Source: Piliocolobus tephrosceles (Eukaryota; Chordata; Mammalia; Primates; Cercopithecidae). From it: a stretch of 64,000 bases of DNA. The stretch covers positions 86,865,101 to 86,929,100 of the forward strand of contig NC_045441.1 of NCBI RefSeq assembly GCF_002776525.5. Reading direction: 5' to 3'. The notes beneath the pieces are model-generated. The model was not told the DNA's origin and did not search any database. It saw only the letters and a list, made by a program, of their open reading frames with translations. This document shows, piece after piece, positions 32,476 through 45,630 of the stretch. Each line of letters starts with the position of its first letter. Position 1 is the stretch's first letter. The translations under genes were made by a program, and so were the position numbers.

Positions 32476-34559
32476 ATAATAGCCTAGAATATTTATTAAT
32501 GCATGGATTTTAATTGTGTTTGTGTTTGCATGTTTATGAACTTCAGGGGAAGTGACAAATAACATTTACCGAAGTCTGCTATCCCTTTTTACTCTATAGA
32601 GAGAGGTTGCTGGTAGTGAGTGTGTGTGTACATGTGCATGTGTGTTCCTGAATGTACATTAGTTTATATACACAAACAACCATTACTCCACATCTGGTCT
32701 TTACCAGAAATATATAAAGACTAGCAATCATTTACTTGTGTTAGAAAAGTAAGTTAACCGTATCAGTCTAAAACTTCCAACTCATAAAATTAAATATACT
32801 GACTTCCAAAAAGTAAAACTAATTCTTTTAAATACCTAAGTATGTTACGTGGTATGACTCCATTAAGATAGTCTATGCCACTTACAAAGCCCTTTTCTCA
32901 ATTGTCTTTTAGCCTTTACAATATATTTTAAAAGAAAAGAAGCTGTTAAAGTCTTTAGCATATCTGAATAGGGATAGTGTTTGAGGAGAGATTACCTGTT
33001 CACACACTCCAGAGTATACACATTGGCAGTATAACCTTTTTTTTTTTTTTTTTTTTCTGAGAGCAGAATTTTAAAGAAAAATGAGGTCAAGAGGTTTCTA
33101 AAGAGTCTAAAGAAATAAAAGGTGGTGCAGACGTTTCCACCGTAAGGAGGCTTTTCATGGCAGAAGCTCAATGGGTTGCTTCCATCTTGCTTTGACAGGT
33201 TAGGCTGAACAGGTTTGTGGTTTAATAAAATGGTTCAGGTGTCAGGCCACTTAGGTTATTTCTCAGGATCAAAATCCAAAACAGGTTCTAAAAATCACTA
33301 AAATGTAAATATGGAGAGAATATTATGTTTGCAAGATCATTTTTAGAAGAATTACATGAGGTGGGAAAAGTCTTTGATTATTTAAGCAACTGAGTAAAGC
33401 ACAGGAAAGGCATCAAATATCAACAGAGCAACTTTAAACTTCTTTCTTAAACATAGACCTCATGAACTATAAGACTGTTTTGCCAAGTAGATTATGATGC
33501 TAGTGGTAAACTGTTTCAGAAAATCGGGAGAGGCTAATCATTTTCCCTCCTTTTCTGCCAGATAGAGGTCAACCTTCTTCTACATGAATGAAAGCATATT
33601 GCTTTCAGGGATTGCCAGGTTATTAGTCTGCCTGGGACATCCACATGCCTCCTTCTGGCCATAGTAGCACATATGGTAAATCTGTATGCGAACATACCCA
33701 CAAACATATGCAAATACACAAAGAGTACTTTTTCCAACTGAAGAGAATACTGCTGACAATGCAAAAATTCTCCTGAAAGTAGTGATTTGGGATTTTACAC
33801 CCACACTCTCATTTTTCCTTCCTGCTTTGAATGTAACTGCACTCCTGAGTGCTGGCACAGAAATCTGCTGCATGTATATGCAGCATATTTATATCAGTTT
33901 AGGATTTGGTATTCTCCTTTATCACTTTGGAAACATGCCACATAGAAAATAGGTTCAGTGCTTATATAAGAGAATTCTTTCCAGCCTTCCCCTTTCTCTT
34001 AGTGTAAGATTACATTCATTTATTTGCTTTTAAAAATCCCACGTAACTCAGTTCAATGTAAGTTGGCAAAACATTCCAACCATGCAGAACTTAGATAAGT
34101 TTCAGGCCAATTGTTGATGGCTAAATTCATTTTTTCTTTACAGGAAAGAGAAAAAGAGACTTGTGTATTAATAATGCAGAGTCTTTTACTGAAATGTGCT
34201 GTAAATAAATGCTCAAGGAATACTTATATTCTCACTGTCTAGAGTTTTTATTTGTTTGTATCACAATTTATTTTGAAACATTACATATATAATTATATGT
34301 GTACATTTTATATATTTAATACAATTATACACACACACACACACATCTCAGCCAAAGTCGCAACCACAATCAACCTTAAAATGAAAAGATATTTAACTAA
34401 TATGGGAGAATAAAGAAGCTGAGAGTCAGATTTTCCTTCCTATTTTTTCTACTAACATGATAATATTCTTAAAAATGAAATGATTTGTTTTCATTTGGTG
34501 GTTAAAATTCAAATAGCTATTTTAAAAATCTCTGAGAGCATAACTAGATATCACTAGCC
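32476..34559. other. Non-genic spacer
   Basis: Unique-looking sequence with poly(T) at 33037-33056 and (CA)n at 34329-34345. Overlapping frames at 33534-33952 on both strands show no recognisable protein. A short perfect palindrome tgctgcat-gtat-atgcagca lies near 33868. Confidence 0.5.
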
Positions 34560-34745
34560 AGTCATTTGTATATTCACTCATTTCACAAATATTTGTTGTT
34601 CAAATTTGAGCACTCTCCTAAATACTGAGTAAAAAAAAATAGATTATTTCCCTCATGAAATGTATAGTTCAGTAAATTAAAAAGGATATAAATAAATGTT
34701 TATATATAATTATAAGGTAATATCAGCTATAATGGAAATACATAA
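34560..34745 (+). repeat. L2 LINE 3' fragment, plus strand
   Basis: L2-type order: 'attcactcatttcacaaata', 'tttgagcactctcctaaata', 'ccctcatgaaatgtatagtt', 'ggatataaataaatg'. Confidence 0.65.
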
Positions 34746-35815
34746 TCAATTGGTTCAACTTTATAATAAGTATATTGTCTCTTACTTCAAACTCTTCAAA
34801 TTCCCTTACAACTTGGCATCTCCTGCAGATTCATTTATACTGAAATAATGTGTTGCTTTATAAGCTGAGAATCAAGCCTATTGATAATTTTATTGCAGAA
34901 TATAAAATTATAGCCTGATGTGTTATGCTTTTGAAAAAGTAGAAAATCTTAGTGTAATACAAGTAATTGTAAGTGCAATAGGCTTTTTTTTTTCCCTGAT
35001 GGAAATTAAGCCCCATTTCTCCACAATGCTCTTTCTGCCAACATAGTCTAGTATAAGGTAGTAACAAAGAATCATTTTTTTTCTTGCTTATAAATTCTGG
35101 CAGTACAGTATATACATTTAAAAAACAGAATGTCATTCAATAGAGCATTATTCATTATTCTTTAATAAATGAAGACAGTAACATGTCACATAAATGTTTG
35201 AGCTTCAAAAATATATAGTCATGTATTTCTAGCTCAATATGTGAGCTACAGTTTCATTAAATAGTGACTACTTAATTTTTCTTTTCTGCTGAGGCAAATT
35301 AAAGCACTAAGATCACATGAATTACATATAGCCTGTAGATGTCAAATGGTATCTCTGGATAATTGTTTGGGCTTTTTTAGGCTTTTAAAAAATTTACTAT
35401 GTGTAGTAAAATGATTAATTCATTTCACTGCTTTGTATCTAAATTATTTTGTCTAATCCACATATATATTATTTTGACAAATTTATAAAAGTTAGCTTAA
35501 TTTTAGGAACAATTTTCCAAATATGGCTTCAAAATTGTAACACAGGTACTCCTGGGTCCATGACATTCTGGATTCTTTTAACAAATATGACTACAGATCT
35601 TTGACTAAATTTGACCCTAAACATATCTACTAAAGTGAAGCTCTAAGTCTGTATTTCCATTAAATAGATGGGCTTTAAAAATACAAATACGACCTAAATT
35701 CATCAATGTACTTCCCTTTTAAACACTATGAATAAATATTTTCAATCAATCGGTAGCTACTTTTAATAACTCAATGATATTTTTGTTAGATATTTTAATT
35801 TTAGCAGAACAACAT
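34746..35815. other. Non-genic spacer
   Basis: AT-rich; no gene or repeat recognised. Confidence 0.5.
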
Positions 35816-35955
35816 GTGAAGCAGCTGAGGTCTAGTGATATTAACAGAATTTATCCATATCTCCTTAGTAGTCAACTAGTTATGTAGCCAGATCCAAATC
35901 AAATACTCCTGGATATTAGCTTATTGTAGTTCTTTCCACTATGCTGCAAAACATT
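35816..35955 (-). repeat. MIR SINE fragment, minus strand
   Basis: MIR reverse complement: 'gaagcagctgaggtctagtg', 'tcaactagttatgtagccag', 'atccaaatcaaatactcctg', 'tccactatgctgc'. Confidence 0.6.
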
Positions 35956-36101
35956 ATTAGGAATAAACATTCTTAAGAATTGTGCCGTTTATGGTCTGTG
36001 CCATTGAGGTACTTACATTCTAAAGAAGTCAGTAACCTCTATACTACATATTTTGTACCAAAATTTTTTATCACATTCTTAGTCACTGGATTTGGCATAG
36101 T

Positions 36102-36300
36102 GTTTTTTTTGTTTGTGTGTTTGTTTGTTTGTTTTTGTTCCCTTGAAATACAAATTACCCAGTTTCCTTCCTTCTTCTATCCTTTCTCCTGCTTTTCTTC
36201 CTCCTTCTCTCTATCTCTGTCTGCCTCCCTCCTTCCCTCTCCCGGACCTTTCTCCCTCATTCTGTCTCTCTCTCTTCCTCTCTCCTCCCACATTCTTTTT
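36102..36300. repeat. (TTTG)n and pyrimidine-rich low-complexity tract
   Basis: A TTTG run at 36104-36137 and, after a short spacer, about 135 bases that are almost all C and T (36165-36300). The 125-codon frame over it is a composition artefact. Confidence 0.9.
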
Positions 36301-39300
36301 CAAATGCCAACTATAAATATCACATATATAGCACAGGCAAATGATAAGTTGCTTTGATTTTTAATATAATTTTCTATCATTTTATAAAGAATTACAGTTT
36401 TGCTTTGTCTTAAAAGGAAATTATTCCATTTGTAATTTCTTCCAGAAGGGAATATATGCAATTGTTTTCTTGCTGCCAAGGTGGCCCATCAAAACATTTC
36501 TACTCCAAATGGAACAAATTGTATATTCAAAAATGTGAGTAAAATTCCGAAATAAAGATAATTATTTTTGTCCCATCCCTTGTGAAAGAGAGATTTTGCT
36601 TAGAAATTAGATTTAATTTTTTCTATAAATAATTCAGATATGTAAGTCCTTCTAGAGTTGGAAAGCTATCTTATTTGTTCATTGTTTAAATATAAAATAT
36701 TCTAAGTGTTCCCCAAAAAGTAGATTTTTTTCTAGCAGTTGAGTTTGGGATTTGGATTCTATTTTATTTTACTTTCTAAAAGAAAGTATGTTCACTTTTG
36801 ATTTAGTGTGAAATTTTTTAATAATATCAGCATAAAGGTTTATATTTTCTAAAATTCAATCGGATTAATAGTAAACTCTTAAAATGTCTTTGTGTGATAG
36901 ATCATTTTTGAAACATTTCAAAAAAATAAGGAAATCTTTAGAGGAAAGTGGTTTCAAATATACTGTGGCTCTTCTGTTTAATGGACAATGATGCCATGAC
37001 AAAAAAATGCAGGAAAAGAGAATCAGAAAGAAAAAGTAAATATTTTCTATGCAAAATCTAAAAGAATATTTATTATCCTAAGATGCTTTACTTGCTTTTT
37101 CAAGGGCAGAGATATGATTACAAGAATATTCATGTAGGCTTCTCAGATTTTTAGTGTTATATTATCATTAATATTTTTGGTTGATTGTCCCTGTTTAACT
37201 AATTTACTTTGAAAAAGAAAGTATCTTCTGGCCTATAATAGTTTATTAAATCATATATTTTGAAGTATACGTTCAATTATTAACACATTTATGAAATCAT
37301 ATCTTTGCTTTTTTCTGTTAGTTAAATGTAAATTACTTGTGAATAGTCTCTTATTCTTCTAGGTACTTTCTTTTGTATATACATGAGACTGATAAGTGCA
37401 AAAAAGATATTTAATAAACTACTTGTTTTTAATATGTCTATTTAGTACCTTCCAGAAATATTACTAGGAAATAATAAAGAACTAATGACCAGCTAGATAG
37501 GCATGGCATCTCTATCTCATAAATATATAATATCATTCTAGTAAGTTGAAATCGACTTGGGAGACTACCCAGATTTACGTCATACTTATTTCAGTGAAAA
37601 TAAAGGTTTAATAGTGATCCAGTTCAGCATTTATTTTAGAAAGAATATCATTCAGTGATATAGATTGATTCATGACTCATTTTTTAAATAACTAAAATAT
37701 TTAATCTAATATGAATTAAAACTTCAACTTTATATCTAGTAAAAACAAACTTGATTCTTTCAGTCCAAGTCTGACTCCTGTTTATAGACACACTCCTGTA
37801 AGGAAAGGAGGGACATAAAATTGTTTCTCACTCTTCTAGGCCCAGGCTCCCACTCCCCACTCTAATTCCAGAGTCAGAGCAAAAATAAGGAGAAACCGGA
37901 GACCTAGAAATTCAGATATTTTTACTTATGCTGCTCTGGTCTCACAGTTAACAGTAGCTAGCTACTCTGTGTTCTACTAAAAGAAATGTCCAAATACTAA
38001 CTCTTATAGAGTAAATATTTAGGTCCTTATAAAGCCACCAAGGATTTTCTCACTGCTGTCTTTTCTAACATGGATGTGATATTCCTTGGCTCAGTTCTTG
38101 AAACCACTCACTTTCTGTCCTAAGCAGAACTATAGCCTCTAATGTTAAAGTCTTTGCAGTTTAGCAGAAACCTTCTTAGATAAAGATGGCTTGAAATGAC
38201 CTTTTTGTTTTCACTTGACTCCATGGAATACTCATTCATCCTTGCCACACCAGAAGGTGGATATGAAGATTGCTGCTACCAATGCCCTTTCTCTTTGCCA
38301 CGCTGTTAGACGCAGCTACAACCAGCCGACTATTTATAGAACTTCTCAGGTAGAAAGCAATCAGCAGGCTCTGTATTCTTGGTTAGCTCAATATTTTCAT
38401 GGAACACATGTCCATTTTTGCCAAAAAGATCTTTCATAGCATTTGTCTCTGGTTTCTGTAGTAAGGTAAGGTAGGCAGCAAGATATGAGTGTTCCCTTCT
38501 TGAAGAAAGCCCATATTTATAAGAAGTTAACTTGTACCATACCTTTTGACTTTATGCCACTGTAGAATATGCTCCTACAACCTCATGGGGAGAGAAGAAA
38601 TCTAAAACACTCCTTACTGTGATAAAATTATCTCCTAATTTCTAGCCTTCTTTGACATAATTTGAATTTGAATTGGAGGTTGATGACAGGCACACTAGTA
38701 CTGCTACCTAATAGGTTCTGAATGGATGAGTTTAGTACATGTGAAGCAGTTATCAGCGATTATTCCCAGTTGCAGGAATTTGTATGAAATTTTTAGACAA
38801 GAGGAGATACCCTGTTAAATGTCCTGTTACTTATAATTGATACAAATATTAGAACCACCATGTAGTATCTCTGGAAAGTGTGATTTATACTGAAATCTGT
38901 GTAAATGGTGCTCTGTGAGGTTGTACAATATGGCAGCTCTTTAAAAGCTCAGAAGAGTTAAGGAATTTGACCATTCAAAATTATACAGCTGCTAGAGTTT
39001 ACATGAAGAGGTTTGTCTCTAAAGCCATGCACATTTTCTCTAAAGCTCTGAGTAAAACAAAACAAGAGGTAGATCAATATGATGTTATAATCTAGATAGA
39101 AGCAATATTTGCAGGAATTTTCCTGAATGCCTCTGTAATTATACAAGTTACACAATCATACTGGGGTTATAGTATGGAGTTCAGAATGATAGCATATAAA
39201 ATTGATTGAACTGAAAATTGCAATCAACTCCAAAAGAGGTCTAAAGTCCTAAAGTTATAATAATGTATTTTGGAAGTTCTTGGAATTGAGGAGAAAAAGA

Positions 39301-39559
39301 GGGTGAAAGCACAGTCAGTAGCATACTATAAATATAAACTTAGGTTGAGCAACTAAAAACAAAAAGTAAATTTCAGGAAAAGTTACACTCAAAAAGGAAA
39401 AAAAAATAATCAAAACATTGTGCCAAAGTGTAGTTATTTTCATACCAGTTATCTGAAATTCTGGCAGAAAATATCATTACCCAATCATATTCTTCTTGCC
39501 TTCTGTCCAAAAACAGCTGATACACTGAGAACAACAGGTGTTACATCAAAGAAAGAAGT
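36301..39559. other. Non-genic sequence, weak MIR fragment at 38945-39000
   Basis: Long stretch without a recognised gene. 'aagagttaaggaatttgacc' and 'tatacagctgctagagtt' at 38954-38999 suggest a minus-strand MIR core. 37740-38560 is slightly GC-richer and holds a 74-codon plus frame (38215-38439) with no recognisable similarity. Confidence 0.45.
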
Positions 39560-40330
39560 TAATAATCACGAGGCAGCTGAGAGAGGAAGATCGGAGAAAT
39601 TTCTCAAGTCTGCCTCCCCAAGAACTCAGAGGCTGAGGCTTTTAAGGATAATTTTCTAGGCAAGAGAGTAAGGAATGGAGGTTGCTGATTGTTTAGGAAT
39701 GAAACTATAGGGGTATAGAAACTATCTATCTTCCTACACTGAGGCAGTTTCTGGGTGGAGGTTGCAGGACAAGTTGAGTCAGTTCCTTGGTATGGATCGT
39801 GGGTTCAGTGGACATCAGCTGGTCCACAAGAATGCAAACTGAAAAATACCTTAAAGACTAGTCCTGAGGTTCATAATAGTGGGATTATTTACAGGAGCAA
39901 TTTGGGGAAGTTATAAATCTTCTGGACCCCAGTTATGTGACTCCCTCAGCAGTAAGTAAACAATTAGAGAAAAGCAAGCTAAGGAACAATGGCTGGTTAC
40001 CATTTAACTTCTGTCTATGTCTTAACAGATTTCAGGCCCATACCACAATTCTAACCTTGTGGCCTTTCATTAATGCTATAGTTTCGGTCTCTGAGCAAGG
40101 AGGAAGTTAGTCTAGGGGAGGGGCTGTTACCGTATTTGATTTAAACTATAGACTAAATTCCTCCCATAGTTAACTTGGCCTACTTGCAAGAACAAGAAAG
40201 GAGTTAGATTTAGAAGCAAGATGCAGTCGGTGACATTAGCTCCCTCTTATTGCTATAATCCTTGCAAAGACAGTTTCAGAAATTGTTTTATGTGTACATT
40301 GAGTAGAGAAGAGTGTGTAGAAGAATGATA
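39560..40330 (-). mobile_element. Old LTR-like repeat, copy 1
   Basis: Shares ordered blocks with 45700-46430: 'gctgattg', 'gaggcagtttctggg', 'gggattatttacaggagcaa', 'taaatcttctggacc', 'aatcttgtggcc'-type block at 40054, 'ctaaattcctcccatagtt' and 'agaagcaagatgcagtcggt'. I read it as the reverse complement of an old ERV LTR. The family is not identified. Confidence 0.5.
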
Positions 40331-40565
40331 GTAGAAAGTTGAAAAGGTGATCTGGACCCAGAAAGTTCTGGATCCAAAAATTCAGAAGTATGAATCAGAT
40401 TCTGATATTCATAATTTATGCCACTACAAGAAAAGAGAACCCTGGATTGCGAGTTAGTAATCAAAAAGTGCAGAGAAGGTCAAAGTGAAGAAAGAACAGA
40501 ATAGAATATATCACACTTGGCAGGGGATGCAATTACACTGTCTTTACTGATTTAGATAAGACCAC

Positions 40566-42335
40566 TTGGGGACTTCCGGTATCAAATTCACCACATGATG
40601 TTCTTGAAAGTCATCTCTTCTATCCTTGCAGCAAGAAATAGTTGGAAAAACTTGGAATCAATTACTTTTATTGGACCCATCAAAAAACAAACTTTAAGGA
40701 CAAACTAATACTTGAAAAGCTGGAGAGACAAATTGATCCTGGAAGATACGGCAACTAAGGTCTGCCTTATTTAGAACAGAGCCATTGAAGCCGTAACTGT
40801 TGGGAACATTTAAATACTAATTTTGATTTACTTAAGGTCGAGTGTGGGCTCACCAAAAATGAGGAACTCCTGGAGGCTAGTCTTAGAAAGACCTCCCACA
40901 TTTTCATCCTTTTCTCCAGAAACCCCATCAGGTTTTCTTTGTTAGGGTCTCTGAAGAATTCTCTCTTCCTTGTGTGGCGGTAGGAATAAAGATGCTCAGT
41001 GCATTGGGGAATAAGCATATCCAGAACCTTCTCTATAAAAAAAAGCCTACTCTTTAGGAGAATACTTTGCCAATGCATAATTCTGAACCCTTATAACAGC
41101 TGGTGATAGGTAATGCCTTGGAACTTGTAGTTCCCTCCACCTTTTTTATCTCATCTAAGGCAGAGGAAGTATGGTAAATAAGGGACTAAAGAAGCAAACG
41201 AAATGCTGTAAACAGGAAGAGGATGGGAAATAAGGGGGAATTATCAGGGCAGGAAATTTAAAATAACTATGGTTAATACAGGTTCTAATGAAATGAAGAG
41301 ACACAGTGAAAGTACACATGGGTGATATAAGGAGAGAAATGACAACTATAAAAGAAACAGAAGGAAATTCTAGAAGTACAAAACACAATAATAGAAATGA
41401 AATATGTCTTCAAAGGAGTAATCTGTAAATTTGACACAGCTGAAGTGAAATTTTCAACTGAAATGCTAAAAGTAAAAAATGCAAAAGGAAATATATTTAT
41501 ATCTCTCTGTATATATTTCTATCTATCTGGATAGATAGTCTTGGGGAGGGGCTATCATATTTGTTTGAAATATGATAACATTTTAAAATATGATGTCATA
41601 GTCCTGAGACACAGACCCACTTAAAGACTAAAGTTTAGTTATATGACTGTACAATACTTACCTTCTCTTACAACTTAACACCAGGGTCGTGGTACAGTAA
41701 TAAAGATAACAGGTAAAGAGGTATAAGACACAGACTCTATCTAAGAAGGGGTACTTACAGAAGCCCAAGGTCAAGAGGGGAGAAAAATCAAGGACACTAA
41801 AAGACATGGAAGCTTCTGTCACCTACATCTACAACAAACCTTAAAAACTTCACAGCTCCCAGGCATGTTAGCATAAATCCTCACAGTAAGAGTCTATTTA
41901 CCTCAGTTCCTATTATCCAATATATCATGTCCGGCTTTCACCATATATTGAGAAGGCATGCTAAAAGCTATGAAATATAACACTCTCTGAAGAGAAAATG
42001 CAGACCTTAGAACCAGACTCAAATGTGACACAGATGTAGGAATTATCAGGCAGGTAATTTAAAATAACTATGATTAATATATTATAGGTTATAATATATT
42101 ATAGATTCTAATGAAATGAAGAGACACAATAAAAGTACAGATGGATGATGCAAGCAGAGAGATGAAACTATAAAATGATCAGAAGGAAATCCTAGAAATA
42201 TGAAATACAATAATAGAAATGATGTATGACTTCAAAGGATTCATCTGTAAATGTGACACAGCTGAAGTGAACATGAAGCCAGGTCCAGAAAAACTTTCAA
42301 CTGAAATACCAAGAAAAAATGCAAAAATAAATATA
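40566..42335 (+). mobile_element. L1M 5'-region fragments, plus strand
   Basis: 40566-41160 resembles an old L1 5'UTR ('gggacttccggtatcaaat'), tentatively. 41237-41500 and 42043-42335 both carry the L1M ORF1 N-terminal region ('aatttaaaataactatg', 'tctaatgaaatgaagagaca', 'tgacacagctgaagtga') and are clearly related to each other. 41700-42042 reads as the L1M sequence normally just upstream. Open frames are short, so ORF1 is dead. Confidence 0.6.
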
Positions 42336-42336
42336 T

Positions 42337-42424
42337 ATGTATTATAATTTTATATTATATATAGAAATATACATTAAATATTATATAATTATATATACTT
42401 ATAATTATATATTATATATACCAT

Positions 42425-42463
<39 letters not shown>
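42337..42463. repeat. AT-rich tract with (CA)n(TA)n
   Basis: Imperfect (TA)n from 42337, then (CA)11 or so at 42424-42445 and (TA)n to 42463. Confidence 0.93.
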
Positions 42464-42464
42464 A

Positions 42465-42830
42465 TTCCTCCAATGAGGAGTGGAACGCAGTGGGTCCCTT
42501 GCCCGAACTGCACGGAAAGATTACCTTCCTGCCCATCCCCTTTTCAGCTCCCCTTCCCACTGAGAGCCACCTACATCGGCAATAAAATTGCCTGCATTTA
42601 CCATGCTTCAATTTGTTTATGGGACACCATTTCTCCTGGAAGCCATACAAGAGCTCAGGTGCCACGAGTGTGAATACAAAAGGCTGATACACTTACCCTT
42701 TGCCCACACTGATGGAAAGCGGCCACCTCATACAAAATGATAGAGGGCCCACTGAGGTGTTAATACTTAAGCTGTCTGCACATGGCAGAGCTGAAAGAGT
42801 GCTGTAACACTCCCTCTGGGGAAATAAAGA
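42465..42830 (+). mobile_element. ERV1-like LTR fragment, plus strand
   Basis: GC-richer block with LTR features: 'cttcccactgagagccacct', polyadenylation signal AATAAA at 42581-42586, 'cttcaatttgtttatgggac' typical of the R/U5 part, and an end like 'gctgtaacactccctctggg'. The U3 is largely missing. Family not determined. Confidence 0.6.
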
Positions 42831-43689
42831 CAACTTAATAGATAATATATAAAAGTAATCCTTATAATAATGATGTTTTTGTTTGGTTTTACTCTTTGTA
42901 AAAAGAAGATAAATAAACTACTGGACAATATTAGCATTTAAAATAATCAGAGTGGAATTTCCTAAGATTCTTATGCTTATCCAGTAACAAATAAGGTATT
43001 ATTTAATTTAATATCCAGTTAAATGTGCACAGTAAATTTTCAAGCATATGCTTTATAAAGTCAAATTATGTTTATACTTCTCACATTAATATATAATCAA
43101 TAAAATAAATCTAAAAACAATATAAGTAATCAATTCATAAAATAAGACAAAAAATAATGAAAGAACATAAAAATACAGAAGATGTTGAAAGCACAATAAC
43201 TACAAATGTAAAAAGAACAAAATACGGGTCAGTGAAAATGTAAAGAATATCGGATAGAATTGGAAAAGGAAAAAGCAAACAAGGAAACAAGCAAAATTAT
43301 CATCAAGCTGTATGCTGCTTCTCTAAAATACATCCATAAGCTAAAGAAAAGTAGAAAGTAATACAATGTAAAAAAAAAGAAACCCATCAGACAAATAGTA
43401 GCCAAAAAGTATTCTAGTAGTGATATATTACTCTCAGACAAAATAATTTTTTGTACAAAAACAGCTTTATTAGTAGTAGCCTCTATATAATGATTTTAAA
43501 ACATCAGATTCACCATGGATTTATGACATTTCTTAACTTATAGTCACCTAATAAAACATTGAAAGCAAAACTTTTAAGACTACAGGGAAATAGACAAATC
43601 TGCTACTATAATGGGATATTTTGATGTACTCGTATTTTTAATAGGGGAAATAAAGACAGAGGCTATAAAAACATAGAAGATTTGAAGAG
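42831..43689. other. Non-genic spacer
   Basis: A-rich sequence; no gene or repeat recognised. Confidence 0.5.
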
Positions 43690-44232
43690 AACCCTGCCCT
43701 GGCTCTCATTTTTATTTAGAGCAAAAATAGGTCTTTATAATGACCAGACAGTGCTTGAATTGACCCCTTTACTATTTTTGTAACCTCATCTCACAATACT
43801 CTCCCTCTTACTTGACTGCTCCAGCTCTTGGACTCCTCATCATTTACAAATACTAGATGTGCCTCCAACTTTGAGCCTTTGCACTGACTGCTCCATACAT
43901 AAAAGGATTTTTTTCTGAGATTAATTCATTTATTTGCTCAGACATCACCACCTCAATGACTAACTTCATAAAATGCAATGTGAAACCCTCCTACTTTTCT
44001 TACTCCAGATATTCCTTGCTTTGCTCTGTTTTTTCCTTTACCACTTTTCTTCTTTTGGCATATTAACCATTTCATGCATTTTCTGTTGACTGCCTCCCCA
44101 CTCCTCCTTAAATGTGAATTGTATAAGGAAAGCGATCAGTGATTCCCGCAATGACATATACCAAGCATTTAGAACAGTGCCTGGAACATAAACTGTAGTC
44201 ATAAATATTTGTTTATTGAATAAAAGGACTGG
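43690..44232 (+). repeat. L2 LINE 3' end, plus strand
   Basis: Clear L2 layout: 'gcctttgcactgactgctcc', 'cagacatcaccacctcaatg', 'aaaccctcctactttt', then the 3' end 'agaacagtgcctggaacata' and 'ataaatatttgtttattgaa'. Confidence 0.88.
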
Positions 44233-44853
44233 GACTTTTGCTGTAATGAGCCAAGCATAGCAAAGTAGAAATGATAGGAAGATCAAGAAATGAATTTTTT
44301 CCCACAAGAATTCCATTTCTAGCAATAACAAGCAGGAAATAGAAATAAAATCAATTTGTGAAGCTCCATTAATGCCAGCATAGCACACTTGATGACTCGT
44401 TATCTGATGATCACTTGTCAGGCTAAATCATCTAAAGTGCTCCCTCATTCAAAGTAATAATGAATCTAGGATACTTGAGGACTTACATGTGGGGCTAATT
44501 CAGCTCCCATTGGGGCTAATTCAATTTTCAGTGCATAGTTCCTGAATTATATAGATGAACACATCACAATGCCTCCGCTCTAGGTACTCACAACCTAGTT
44601 TAAGAGAAATTATTACCAAAAAAGTCTGTGCAAATCAAACCAGGTAAGTAGTAATATATTTAAATTTTTTTATTAATATGGTTATCTTAATAAAAGAATG
44701 TTAGAAAACAATAACATTTCAAATGGCATAAAATACTTAGGTGTGTATCTCTCTCTGATTAAGAAAAATGTCACTCGGGTTCTACTTGTACGAAAGGATT
44801 CCAATCTCTTTTGAGAGCAAATAGTCTGCTAAAACATTAATACTCCAAGCTAT
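44233..44853. other. Non-genic spacer, ending in a short L1M piece
   Basis: Mostly unrecognised. The final 'attaccaggcaggtaattt' plus 'aaaataactatg' after the retrocopy matches the L1M block at 42045, so the retrocopy probably landed in a third small L1M fragment. Confidence 0.45.
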
Positions 44854-44870
44854 TACCAGGCAGGTAATTT
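44854..44870. repeat. Target-site duplication of the retrocopy, left copy
   Basis: taccaggcaggtaattt, 17 bases, identical to 45600-45616. Read on the minus strand the integration site is TTTT/AAATTACC, the preferred L1 endonuclease form. Confidence 0.92.
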
Positions 44871-45599
44871 TTTTTTTTTTAACTCTTTTTATGTTTGTAT
44901 TGGGTTTTCATTTTTGTTTTTTTTACCTGCAGCCACTGCCTTCGAGTATAATTTAAACTTCACATACAAACTCCAACTCCTTTGAACTTGAGGAGCTTTC
45001 TAGTTCCACAAACCTTTCCCACACAGTTAGTTCCAGGGGCCCTCGTTGACCACCGAAGGTGAGCCAGGGAAGTGGAGAGCAAACTCATAGACACACCTCT
45101 AGAGCAAGTCTGATTCAAGAGCTCCCTTATCTTGCTTTTCAGTAGCTCAGAAATAAAATGGAGTTTTCTCCCTTGTCCCCAAGAAGCCCATCCAGCTGCC
45201 CCGATTTGGCCAGTTTCACCTGATGCTGAGTGGACACAGCTCTTCTGGTTTTAGCAAAGTTTTAAAACCATTCACCACCCAGGTTTGCTGAAGCTAGTGT
45301 CGGGTTCATCTTTGGCGGTGAGTGATGCATTTCAGTTGGGTATCCTCCCTCCGCAGGTTTTTCTCTTTGCCTGGCCACAAAGCTGGGCAGACACATCAGG
45401 CCCCATCCAGAATCTGACAGAATTCTCAGTCCAAAGAAGCTCAAGCAAGATCCCCAGAAGAGCTTACTGCCACCTACATGAAGGACTCTCCCCAGATCCC
45501 CTGATGGAGAATCCAAGACCCAGAGCAGATATGGAGAGTTGGAGAACATGTTAGAGAACACTCTCAGAGCTCCCTGCAGCCCTCTGAGGACATTCAGGA
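44871..45599 (-). pseudogene. Processed retropseudogene (retrocopy), parent not identified
   Basis: The insert starts with poly(T) (44871-44880), meaning a poly(A) tail on the minus strand, and is bounded by a perfect 17-bp duplication. It is GC-richer than its surroundings. Sense is minus: the transcript 5' side is at 45599 and the tail at 44871. A variant polyadenylation signal AATACA lies at 44896-44901 (minus strand), about 16 bases from the tail. A minus frame is open from inside the insert at 45599 to 45262 (about 112 codons, containing SPSGDLGRVLHVGGSKLFWG), ending before a probable 3'UTR of about 390 bases. Its Met (45642) is outside the insert, so that frame is not a gene as drawn. 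Either a 5'-truncated mRNA copy or a 3'UTR copy; I do not recognise the protein. Confidence 0.72.
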
Positions 45600-45616
45600 T
45601 ACCAGGCAGGTAATTT
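45600..45616. repeat. Target-site duplication of the retrocopy, right copy
   Basis: Second perfect copy of the 17-base target site. Confidence 0.92.
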
Positions 45617-45630
45617 AAAATAACTATGCA

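Noticed and set aside
36102..36357. 125-codon serine/leucine-rich frame
   Set aside because: It is produced by a pyrimidine-rich low-complexity tract.
38215..38439. 74-codon plus-strand frame as a small gene
   Set aside because: No Kozak or splice context, no recognised family, and length within chance expectation.
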